Part shown: positions 1 to 5,172 of the stretch, one piece after another | Layout: each line of letters opens with the position of its first letter | Numbering within the stretch: the stretch's first letter is position 1 | Assembly: GCA_007135635.1 (NCBI GenBank) | Contig: SLIO01000464.1 | Coordinates: 1 to 5,712 of the forward strand | From: Methylomicrobium sp. | GTDB taxonomy: Bacteria; Pseudomonadota; Gammaproteobacteria; Methylococcales; Methylomonadaceae | Direction of reading: 5' to 3' | DNA: 5,712 nucleotides | Notes under the pieces: model-generated | Databases searched by the model: none | The model's input: the letters and a program-made list of their open reading frames with translations, nothing else | Told to the model about the DNA's origin: nothing | Program-made: the position numbers and the translations under genes

Positions 1-24
1 AAGAGATTCGAACGGCGCTGGTGA
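1..24 (+). CDS. pstA: Probable 3' end of pstA (phosphate ABC transporter permease), partial
   Basis: Frame 1 opens at the window edge and reads KRFERRW before a TGA at 22-24. A short basic tail ending in RW is a believable C-terminus for the PstA permease, and pstA is the usual gene directly upstream of pstB in Pst operons. Only seven residues are visible, so the identification rests on gene order. Frame 2 is also open from the window start into pstB, so an N-terminal extension of pstB cannot be excluded on reading frame alone. Confidence 0.4.
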   Translation, partial: KRFERRW

Positions 25-67
25 ACATTTTTTAATTCAATGCCTGAGTAAACTACCGGAAGTAACT

Positions 68-955
68 ATGAATACTGCAACTCAATTTAGAGCGGAAGCG
101 GCTCCAACCATGAAAACACTCATAAACAAAAGCATCTTCGTGAAACCAGTGAATTTTGAAGGCGAAATGGGCGCGACAGTCGGCTCGATACATGCCGACA
201 ATCCGAGAATTACATGCCGTAATGTGAATGTATTTTATGGAGACAATCATGCGATACAAGACATTAATCTGGATATCGGTACCAATGAAGTCATTTCGTT
301 GATCGGCCCATCCGGTTGCGGTAAATCGACTTTTTTGCGTTGTTTGAATCGGATGAACGATACCGTCGAAGGTTGTCGGGTGAAGGGAGAAATCAAGATC
401 GACGATGTTGATGTCTATTCCAAACACCAGGATGTCGTGCCGCTTCGAGCCCAAGTCGGTATGGTGTTTCAAAAACCCAATCCATTCCCGAAATCGATTT
501 ACGACAACATCGCTTACGGCCCGAAAATCCATGGCCTGGCTTCGACAAAAGCCGAATTGGATGTAATCGTCGAGTCATCATTGCGTAAGGCCGGGCTTTG
601 GGATGAAGTCAAAGACAGGCTCGATGAGTCAGGCACCGGCTTGTCCGGCGGTCAGCAGCAACGCTTGTGTATTGCTCGTACCTTGTCAGTTGAGCCTGAA
701 GTCATTTTGATGGACGAGCCCTGTTCGGCATTGGACCCGATTGCGACGGCGAAAATCGAGCAATTGATCGACGAACTAAGGCAGCGCTACACGATCGCGA
801 TTGTGACGCATTCGATGCAACAAGCTGCCCGGGTTTCGCAGCGAACGGCTTATTTTCATCTCGGTAAATTAATTGAAGTCGGTAAAACCAGCGATGTCTT
901 CACCAACCCGAAGCATAACTTGACTCAAGATTACATTACCGGAAGATTCGGATAA
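68..955 (+). CDS. pstB: Phosphate ABC transporter ATP-binding protein PstB
   Basis: This is the cytoplasmic ATPase that powers high-affinity phosphate import through the PstCA permease, with PstS as the periplasmic binding protein. The 295-residue product shows every ABC ATPase motif: Walker [10 protein letters not shown] at residues 80-88, Q-loop Q135 inside the PstB-typical FQKPNPFP, signature LSGGQQQR at 192-199, Walker B VILMDEP at 212-218, and H-loop histidine at 248. The PstB-style CSALDP follows Walker B. The ATG at 68 is chosen because GGAAG at 58-62 lies 5 bases upstream. An in-frame ATG at 110 would give a protein closer to the common 250-280 residue length, so the roughly 45 residues before the ABC fold are a slightly long N-terminus. 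phoU follows after 40 bases on the same strand, consistent with an operon. The Pho-regulated promoter would lie outside the window. Confidence 0.97.
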   Translation: MNTATQFRAEAAPTMKTLINKSIFVKPVNFEGEMGATVGSIHADNPRITCRNVNVFYGDNHAIQDINLDIGTNEVISLIGPSGCGKSTFLRCLNRMNDTVEGCRVKGEIKIDDVDVYSKHQDVVPLRAQVGMVFQKPNPFPKSIYDNIAYGPKIHGLASTKAELDVIVESSLRKAGLWDEVKDRLDESGTGLSGGQQQRLCIARTLSVEPEVILMDEPCSALDPIATAKIEQLIDELRQRYTIAIVTHSMQQAARVSQRTAYFHLGKLIEVGKTSDVFTNPKHNLTQDYITGRFG

Positions 956-995
956 GCGAAGTGCAGCGGTTACTACCCCCCTATTATAAAAATTT

Positions 996-1673
996 ATGAA
1001 AGAACATACGGTTCATCTGTTCGACGGCGAACTCAGTCATTTACATTATTTAGTACTGGAAATGGCCGGCTTGGTCATCGATCAATTAGATACAGTTATG
1101 ACGTCGCTCGATGAAGGCGAGGCCTCTATCGCCGAAAAAGTGGTGGCTCGGGATCGGGAAGTTAATGAATATGAGCTGAAAATCGACGCCGAGGTTCTGT
1201 CGATTCTTGCTAAGCGTACTCCGGTTGCGAACGATTTAAGAAGGGTGATTTCGATTTCGAAAATTGTCGTCGACTTGGAAAGAATCGGAGACGAAACGGT
1301 AAGGATCGCGAAATTGATCATGGATATGTTCGACCCGCAAACAAGCGACCCGAATCCTCAGTTGCTCAGGGATATCGTCAGGATGGGCACGATGGCGCGA
1401 GGCATGCTCAGAAAAGCGACCGACGCTTTTGATACCGGTAACCTGGATGATGCTTACGAGCTTATCAAGGGAGACTGGGATTGCGGTCAAGAATTTCAGG
1501 ACGGTATCCGTCGTCAATTGACCTTTGTGATTCAGGATGCTCGTTTGATCGGCAGGGCCCTAGATATCCTGCAAATAATGAAGGCGCTCGAACGCTGCGG
1601 CAATCATTGCATTAATATTGCCGAATTCATGATTTTTATGATTGAAGGCGAGGATATTAGGCACCGAAATTAA
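996..1673 (+). CDS. phoU: Phosphate signalling complex protein PhoU
   Basis: PhoU is a cytoplasmic all-alpha protein that links the Pst transporter to the PhoR kinase and represses the Pho response when phosphate is plentiful. The 225-residue product has the two-fold PhoU repeat. The first half carries EVNEYELKID, the conserved KRTPVANDLR (residues 73-82) and the metal-site motif LERIGDE (94-100). The second half carries LERCGNHCINIAE (198-210), followed by a tail ending GEDIRH that closely resembles the E. coli end GQDFRH. The second motif normally reads ERxGD, but here Asn203 replaces the aspartate, so one metal-binding carboxylate may be missing. There is no clear Shine-Dalgarno before the ATG: the 40-base gap contains a run of C followed by an A/T-rich stretch. 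Translation may depend on coupling or on a weak site. Confidence 0.95.
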   Translation: MKEHTVHLFDGELSHLHYLVLEMAGLVIDQLDTVMTSLDEGEASIAEKVVARDREVNEYELKIDAEVLSILAKRTPVANDLRRVISISKIVVDLERIGDETVRIAKLIMDMFDPQTSDPNPQLLRDIVRMGTMARGMLRKATDAFDTGNLDDAYELIKGDWDCGQEFQDGIRRQLTFVIQDARLIGRALDILQIMKALERCGNHCINIAEFMIFMIEGEDIRHRN

Positions 1674-1687
1674 ATAAAGGAGTGGGC

Positions 1688-1723
1688 ATGAGCGCTTTCC
1701 GGAATGTCGGGTTATTAGGTTAG
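1688..1723 (+). pseudogene. 11-codon ORF with strong RBS, resembling the N-terminus of NAD kinase
   Basis: Fourteen bases after the phoU stop, AAGGAG (1677-1682) sits 5 bases before an ATG at 1688. This is one of the best ribosome-binding sites in the window. The frame reads MSAFRNVGLLG and ends at TAG (1721-1723). NAD kinases of gammaproteobacteria often begin with a short FRxIGLIG-type strand, so this could be the surviving 5' stub of a nadK-like gene, cut off just before the palindromic element at 1753. Nothing NadK-like follows in any frame. It could equally be a chance mini-ORF or a leader peptide. Confidence 0.25.
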
Positions 1724-1752
1724 CGCATGGGATTTAAGGTCCCCAAAATTAA

Positions 1753-1914
1753 TATACTTCGTGCGGCCACATTTGCGGCTTTCTGGCGGGTTCTTTTGTC
1801 CGAGAGCGGCTTAGCGAAAACAGTTACTAGCTTGCTATGCGCCTGTTTTTGCGCCTTGCTACCGAACAAAATAGCATTGTCATAAAAACCGCAAACATGA
1901 CCGCGCGAAGTATA
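1753..1914. repeat. ~162-bp imperfect palindrome between convergent genes
   Basis: The outer arms 1753-1782 and 1885-1914 match in inverted orientation at 25 of 30 positions. Middle arms are 1794-1807 and 1858-1871 (11 of 14). Inner arms are AAAACAG (1817-1823) with CTGTTTT (1843-1849), and the tip is TAGC-TT-GCTA at 1828-1837. All are centred near 1833. Four of the five outer-arm mismatches become G-U wobbles in minus-strand RNA but stay mismatches in plus-strand RNA, so the structure is better in transcripts coming from the 1958-2215 gene. It lies between the 3' ends of phoU and that gene. A bidirectional terminator, a 3'-UTR structure or a MITE-like mobile palindrome are all possible. Confidence 0.8.
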
Positions 1915-1957
1915 AGTCGATCGCTTGAATTCAAGAATTGCGAAATTATTATCCAGT

Positions 1958-2215
1958 TCAACCATGCTGCAGTAACGTTCGAACTTTTTGTTCGACTGTC
2001 GTCCACGAAATCAGAATCGGCTTGCGAAAAACCGTAATCGTCAAAATATCTTCCTGAAGAATATAATCGGCTTCGATGCCGAAGCCTTTTATGATGCCTT
2101 GCTCGATGTCGCCTAAAAATTGCAAGCCATAATTTTCTGCCGCTTGTTTCGCTTTATGAATCAGAACTTCCGGCTTTTCGATGATTTTTAGCTGTATCGA
2201 TTTAGGTTTTTTCAT
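1958..2215 (-). CDS. Small hypothetical protein, 85 aa
   Basis: I do not recognise this protein with confidence. The 85 residues start MKKPKSIQLK. A lysine/alanine-rich helix-like stretch follows (about 18-30), then GDIEQGIIKGFGIEADY (35-51), alternating hydrophobic residues suggesting beta strands (52-68), and a final amphipathic segment containing the SWTTVEQKVRTLL pattern (70-82). This layout, with helix, GD...G..G..Y turn, strands and terminal helix, loosely resembles the small polyhydroxyalkanoate-granule/'PHA system' type proteins and similar short cytoplasmic families, but the resemblance is weak. No signal peptide or membrane segment is seen. The start ATG lies at 2213-2215 with no strong Shine-Dalgarno. 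The gene converges on phoU, and its 3' end runs into the 1753-1914 palindrome. Confidence 0.65.
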   Translation of the reverse strand: MKKPKSIQLKIIEKPEVLIHKAKQAAENYGLQFLGDIEQGIIKGFGIEADYILQEDILTITVFRKPILISWTTVEQKVRTLLQHG

Positions 2216-2265
2216 ATATTTTTCGGAATTTAATTGAATGTCATAAAGAGACTGCCGTACTCGGT

Positions 2266-2271
2266 ATTATA
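2266..2271 (-). promoter_or_regulatory. Possible -10 box for the 85-aa gene
   Basis: Read on the minus strand, this is a perfect TATAAT, about 50 bases upstream of the 2215 start codon. The -35 region at a 16-18 base distance is poor (TTCCGT or neighbours), so this is only a candidate sigma-70 promoter. Confidence 0.3.
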
Positions 2272-2351
2272 AAGGCGAAAAAATAAAACGGAATCAGTAA
2301 ATTGATTCTACTCACGCAACAAGCCTTATGAATGGCATTATTTTCGCTCGC

Positions 2352-2380
2352 GCGTTCCCAAGCTCTTTGCTTGGGAGCGC
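2352..2380. repeat. REP-like hairpin with 12-bp stem
   Basis: GCGTTCCCAAGC (2352-2363) and GCTTGGGAGCGC (2369-2380) form a 12-bp stem with one G-U pair, closed by the loop TCTTT. Short extragenic palindromes of the GTTCCCAAGC...GCTTGGGAAC kind are common repeated elements in several proteobacterial genomes, so this is probably one copy of a dispersed family. There is no T-run after the stem, which argues against a classical terminator. Confidence 0.7.
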
Positions 2381-2427
2381 AGTGCGATAAGCTCCCCCTT
2401 CGACTAAAGCTTAGGGCAAGAGCTTCT

Positions 2428-2464
2428 GGAAACCGGCAAGCAAGCGCTTACGTGAAGGGTTTCC
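2428..2464. repeat. 7-bp inverted repeat
   Basis: GGAAACC (2428-2434) and GGTTTCC (2458-2464) are perfect inverted copies with a 23-base spacer that contains AAGCGCTT. It sits between the 2352 hairpin and the 2474-2625 palindrome. The interval 2216-2689 holds no credible gene on either strand and consists mainly of such structured sequence. Confidence 0.45.
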
Positions 2465-2473
2465 TAAACCGGT

Positions 2474-2625
2474 GAGGCTTTGAAAGTATTTACGAATACG
2501 TCATAAAAAATTTATTTACCATGAAGGTAATGAAGAAAAAAGCAATAAAAATCAACGCCCCAATTTTTCATGTCCCTTTATGAATTTCATGGTTAGTTCG
2601 TTATATTGAATACTTTCACAGCCTC
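2474..2625. repeat. 152-bp element with 17-bp terminal inverted repeats
   Basis: GAGGCTTTGAAAGTATT (2474-2490) is repeated in inverted orientation at 2609-2625 with one mismatch in 17. Internal arms ACCATGAA (2518-2525) and TTCATGGT (2586-2593) are perfect inverted copies, only a few bases off the same centre. The interior is A/T-rich and has no ORF. The shape, with terminal inverted repeats, short length and no coding capacity, fits a MITE or other palindromic mobile repeat. No convincing target-site duplication is visible beside the ends. It lies just downstream of the 3' end of the minus-strand gene at 2690-4027. Confidence 0.7.
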
Positions 2626-2689
2626 TGGAGTTTAGAAAACAGCGGAGGGGCGGAATACTAACTTAATGAATGCATTTATTTACTGGTAT

Positions 2690-4027
2690 TCATAAATGGT
2701 TTTTCAAAAAAATTTCGACATGTTGGGTTAATTCGGCATTGTCATCTTCTACAAATTCATACCGCGCACGTATAATCGGTTTGTCGATAGCGATCAAGGT
2801 CGATAAGTCGCATGGCGTGGCCGATATGATGAGATCGGCATCGGCGGCATTGAGGGTTTGCTGCAAAGCCTTTAACTGCGACGGGTGATAACCTACAGCC
2901 GGCAGCACATTACCGATGTGCGGGTATTGACGGTAAACATCGGTTAATTGTTCGGACGCAAATGCTCTCGGATCGATTATCTCGGCGGCATGAGATTGAG
3001 TTGCAGCTATAAAGCCCGCACCGTAAGCCATACCGCCATGGGTAATAGTTGGGCCGTCCTCGACGACGAGTACACTTTTGCCTTTCACCCTCTCGGGTTG
3101 TTCGATGTTCACTTTCGAATAGGTTTTGATGATCGGCACAGTCGGATTAATTCGTCTGACGGTTTCAAAAACGCATTGAACAGCCGCATCGGTAGCCGAA
3201 TTCGCTTTGTTTATCAGCACGATGTCCGCCATGCGCAGAACGGCTTCGCCGGGATGATGGCTGGTTTCATGTCCGGGTCTAAGCGGGTCGGTCAACACGA
3301 TCAAGAGATCGGGGCGGATGAATGAAAAGTCGTTATTACCACCGTCCCATAAAATGATGTCGGCATTTTCTTCGGCAAGAGCGACGATGCTGGCATAATC
3401 GATTCCGGCGAAAACGGTATTGCCGAGCGATAAATGCGGTTCGTATTCTTCCCGTTCTTCGATCGTGCAATCGGCCCGATCGAGATCGGCCATGCAGCTA
3501 AAGTGTTGCACGGCTTGTTTTTCAAGGTCGCCGTAAGGCATCGGATGGCGAATTACCGCAACTTTCAGCCCGCGTGATTTCAATATTTTTGAAAGCCATT
3601 GTGTGACTTGCGACTTACCGCAACCCGTACGCACCGCGCAGCAAGCGATAACCGGAACCGATGCATTCAATTGCGTGTGCTTGGGGCCGAGGAGGGCGAA
3701 GTCGGCTCCACTGGCCAGTGCGATCGAAGCTTGATGCATGACTTGGTCGTGTGGAACATCGCTGTAGGCAAAAATCACTTGGTCGACGTGCCGTTGCCGG
3801 CATAAGGCTGCCAATTCGATTTCGTCGACGATAGGTATGCCTTTAGGATAAAGCGGCCCGGCTAATGAAGGCGGATACCGTTTTCCGGCGATATCCGGAA
3901 TCTGCGCGGCGGTAAACGCAACGACTTTGCTGTCGGGATCATTGCGGTAGACGATATTGAAGTTATGAAAATCGCGCCCGGCAGCGCCCATGATGACGAT
4001 TTTATTACGATAGGTTTGTTGAGGCAT
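2690..4027 (-). CDS. Cyclic 2,3-diphosphoglycerate synthetase-like P-loop protein (COG2403 family)
   Basis: The 445-residue product matches the length and layout of the COG2403 'predicted GTPase' family, which includes archaeal cyclic 2,3-diphosphoglycerate synthetase. That enzyme uses ATP to close 2,3-diphosphoglycerate into the cyclic form, a solute of hyperthermophilic methanogens. An N-terminal Rossmann-like domain (about 8-125) opens with IVIMGAAGRDFHNFN. The P-loop domain follows with Walker A RTGCGKS (133-139), a Walker-B-like stretch IILWDGGNND (224-233), TDPLRPGHE (246-254) and a base-recognition-like INKAN (272-276). The third part has EDGPTITHGGMAYGAG (323-338) and a conserved-looking YPHIGNVLPAVGY (368-380). 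No signal peptide or membrane segment is seen, so it should be cytoplasmic. The ATG at 4025-4027 is the natural start, though the ribosome site is weak (GAGAA about 10 bases upstream). It stands alone, divergent from the degraded 4227-4852 region. Family membership is firm; whether this protein makes the cyclic compound is unproven. Confidence 0.85.
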   Translation of the reverse strand: MPQQTYRNKIVIMGAAGRDFHNFNIVYRNDPDSKVVAFTAAQIPDIAGKRYPPSLAGPLYPKGIPIVDEIELAALCRQRHVDQVIFAYSDVPHDQVMHQASIALASGADFALLGPKHTQLNASVPVIACCAVRTGCGKSQVTQWLSKILKSRGLKVAVIRHPMPYGDLEKQAVQHFSCMADLDRADCTIEEREEYEPHLSLGNTVFAGIDYASIVALAEENADIILWDGGNNDFSFIRPDLLIVLTDPLRPGHETSHHPGEAVLRMADIVLINKANSATDAAVQCVFETVRRINPTVPIIKTYSKVNIEQPERVKGKSVLVVEDGPTITHGGMAYGAGFIAATQSHAAEIIDPRAFASEQLTDVYRQYPHIGNVLPAVGYHPSQLKALQQTLNAADADLIISATPCDLSTLIAIDKPIIRARYEFVEDDNAELTQHVEIFLKNHL

Positions 4028-4083
4028 CGTAGTTCATTCTCAGTTATCGGGTAATCGAATCATTAGAGTATAGATACGATTTT

Positions 4084-4109
4084 GAAAACCAGTATTCAGC
4101 GCTGTTTTC
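4084..4109. promoter_or_regulatory. Inverted repeat upstream of the COG2403 gene
   Basis: GAAAAC (4084-4089) and GTTTTC (4104-4109) are inverted copies with a 14-base spacer. Four more T/A pairs lie beyond a single-base bulge. It is 57 bases upstream of the start codon at 4027, on the promoter side of the minus-strand gene. It could be an operator or a leader structure. The rest of 4028-4226 shows nothing else I can support. Confidence 0.25.
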
Positions 4110-4226
4110 GAAAAGGGAGGGTAGGGGGGATAATAAAAACTCCACAAATTTCTTGCTCGAAGAGAAACAAAGTTGCCGAATCGCTCCTTGCGGTGTGAAA
4201 CGGGACTATGGCTCTTCTAGACAATT

Positions 4227-4445
4227 GTGCTGAGGGCGACACGGAGACCTCAAATAGAGGAAGCAATCATAGATCCGGATTTTATTTACGGCTATCTCCA
4301 CAAGAACAGGCAATACTTTGACCTTCTATTAACGGCAGGTGAAATCGACGTTAACGTTACAAAGGATAGGGGAAAAAATATTTCCCCAAATGGTTCATAC
4401 GCAGAAACGCTCACCGTCGTATCGGCTTTACCAGGCTGTGTTTGA
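4227..4445 (+). pseudogene. Possible remnant of a small nuclease/toxin-like protein
   Basis: The frame starts at a GTG and yields 72 residues without a recognisable ribosome site. The core IEEAIIDPDFIYG, followed by a polar loop and the end strand LTVVSAL, resembles the spacing in small barnase/RelE-like nuclease folds (PBECR-type), where a HPEL...I..tI.dPd motif precedes a strand ending VV.A. In a neighbouring frame just upstream, the same DNA reads RHGDL, close to the RHPEL that such proteins show before the helix. This suggests a frameshifted, decaying gene. I cannot confirm the family, and a chance ORF remains possible. It overlaps the start of the broken membrane-protein gene. Confidence 0.28.
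4369..4387. repeat. Perfect 7-bp hairpin before the broken VTT gene
   Basis: GGGGAAA (4369-4375) and TTTCCCC (4381-4387) flank a 5-base loop AAATA. It ends two bases before the ATG at 4390, the likely original start of the degraded VTT-domain gene. In RNA it would cover the ribosome-binding region. Confidence 0.45.
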
Positions 4446-4852
4446 TAGTGTTTGTCGCCGATACATTGGTTACGCCGCTATCGCCGGATATTCTTCTGGT
4501 GGTTCTCGCGAATAGCTATCTTTCCAAAGACGGGTTTATCTACGCGTTGATTTTCTCGGATCGCTGTAGGTCGTCTCGGCGGTATGGTGGGTTATAGTGT
4601 ACCGCTGGCTGAGGCATTTCGCATTTGCCTGGCGAGTAATCGACAAGATCGACGACGAGCATCGTAAAATACGGATTATTGGCTATCGTCGTCGATGCAA
4701 TAACGCCTCTGCCATACTCGTTCAAATGTTGGACGGCCGGTGTATTCGGACTGCGATAGACTAAAGTATTGGCCGTATCAGTGCTTTTCAGATAGCCTCG
4801 AGTTGTTGCTTCCTATTGGTTGATAACGGCGACCGGTCAATTATTCGGCTGA
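4390..4852 (+). pseudogene. VTT-domain (DedA/YqaA-like) membrane protein, decayed
   Basis: No single frame encodes this protein, but joining frames rebuilds a VTT/SNARE-associated membrane protein in the right order. Frame 1 from ATG 4390 gives a possible N-terminus with SPSYRLYQAVF. Frame 2 to about 4558 gives VFVADTLVTPLSPDILLVV and YALIFS. Frame 3 at 4560-4598 gives VGRLGGMVGYSV, the family's GG..GY helix. Frame 1 at 4600-4668 gives YRWLRHFAFAWRVIDKIDD. Frame 2 at 4667-4852 gives KYGLLAIVVDAITPLPYS, then WTAGVFGLR and LPRVV-like and YWLITATGQLFG segments, ending at TGA 4850-4852. The last segment is interrupted by TAG at 4757-4759 and 4793-4795. VTT proteins are inner-membrane proteins tied to lipid scrambling or transport; the paired proline motifs (PLSPD, TPLPY) are family hallmarks. 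At least three frameshifts plus two stops mean it is almost certainly dead. Poor assembly quality is the alternative. Confidence 0.75.
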
Positions 4853-4931
4853 TCAAAAGGGAGGAAGGGTGGCGTTGCCGTAACGGCAATACAAGCCTCG
4901 TAAAGACCGGCCCGCTAAAGTTGCTTTTGAT
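4852..4931. repeat. 80-bp stem-loop region after the VTT pseudogene
   Basis: ATCAAAAG (4852-4859) and CTTTTGAT (4924-4931) are perfect inverted copies at the ends. Inside is the compact palindrome TTGCCGTAACGGCAA (4875-4889). The block starts at the stop codon of the broken gene and ends just before the CTGTCAG repeats. It could be the gene's old terminator or another small palindromic repeat. Confidence 0.45.
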
Positions 4932-4935
4932 ATGA

Positions 4936-4981
4936 CTGTCAGTTCTGTCAGCTCTGTCAGTTCCGAAAAATCATTTGTCAG
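4936..4981 (+). promoter_or_regulatory. Tandem CTGTCAG repeats, candidate activator-binding sites
   Basis: CTGTCAGTT (4936-4944), CTGTCAGCT (4945-4953) and CTGTCAGTT (4954-4962) stand head to tail with a 9-base period. A fourth TGTCAG lies at 4976-4981. The array ends 63 bases before the -24 element at 5044, a normal distance for an enhancer-binding protein of a sigma-54 promoter. A PrsR-type regulator would fit, but the site is not one I can assign to a named protein. Confidence 0.5.
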
Positions 4982-5043
4982 TATTTTTTACATCGAAACA
5001 TGTTAAATTTTGAAAAGCAGATATAAATCAATAAATTTTAATA

Positions 5044-5059
5044 TGGTATAGAAATTGCT
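5044..5059 (+). promoter_or_regulatory. Sigma-54 (RpoN) -24/-12 promoter
   Basis: TGGTATAGAAATTGCT has the invariant GG (5045-5046) and GC (5057-5058) with exactly 10 bases between, plus the TTGCT of the -12 element. The -24 element departs from TGGCAC at two of its non-GG positions. Transcription would begin near 5070, leaving a leader of about 100 bases before the ATG at 5173. Confidence 0.6.
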
Positions 5060-5069
5060 TTATCTGTTG

Positions 5070-5125
5070 CATAACTTGATAAAAGTGCTGAATAAAGTTA
5101 AGGAATTATTATTTTGCAAGTTATG
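5070..5125 (+). promoter_or_regulatory. Leader-RNA inverted repeat
   Basis: CATAACTTG (5070-5078) and CAAGTTATG (5117-5125) are perfect inverted copies, spaced by 38 bases. They fall at the predicted 5' end of the sigma-54 transcript, so they could form a 9-bp stem in the leader or serve as a DNA operator overlapping the start site. Confidence 0.4.
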
Positions 5126-5172
5126 TTTCACGCTAAATTTTTTTCTAACGACTAATCATAATGGTGAGCGTA

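Noticed and set aside
1720..2037. ORFs of 81 aa (minus, 1720-1965) and 66 aa (plus, 1837-2037)
   Set aside because: Both lie largely inside the palindrome and, for the second, antisense to the 85-aa gene. Their translations show no domain pattern, so they look like chance readings of the repeat.
2352..2380. Rho-independent terminator
   Set aside because: The stem is strong, but neither strand has a T-run directly after it, and no gene ends nearby.
2670..3805. Plus-strand ORFs at 2670-2888, 2948-3325 and 3599-3805
   Set aside because: All are antisense to the intact 445-aa gene and show no domain features or ribosome sites of their own.
4430..4670. Programmed ribosomal frameshifting in the VTT gene
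   Set aside because: Three or more shifts would be needed, without slippery heptamers or consistent downstream structures at the joins.
4540..4725. 61-aa minus-strand ORF
   Set aside because: It is antisense to the VTT pseudogene, whose plus-strand frames show clear family motifs over the same bases.
4757..4795. TAG codons in the VTT gene as readthrough or recoded UAG
   Set aside because: The same gene also needs several frameshifts, and the other genes in the window end normally, so ordinary decay explains it better.
4936..4962. CTGTCA repeats as a Pho box (PhoB site)
   Set aside because: The CTGTCA core matches, but Pho-box half-sites repeat every 11 bases with an A/T-rich spacer, while these repeat every 9 bases. 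The downstream gene also looks unrelated to phosphate.
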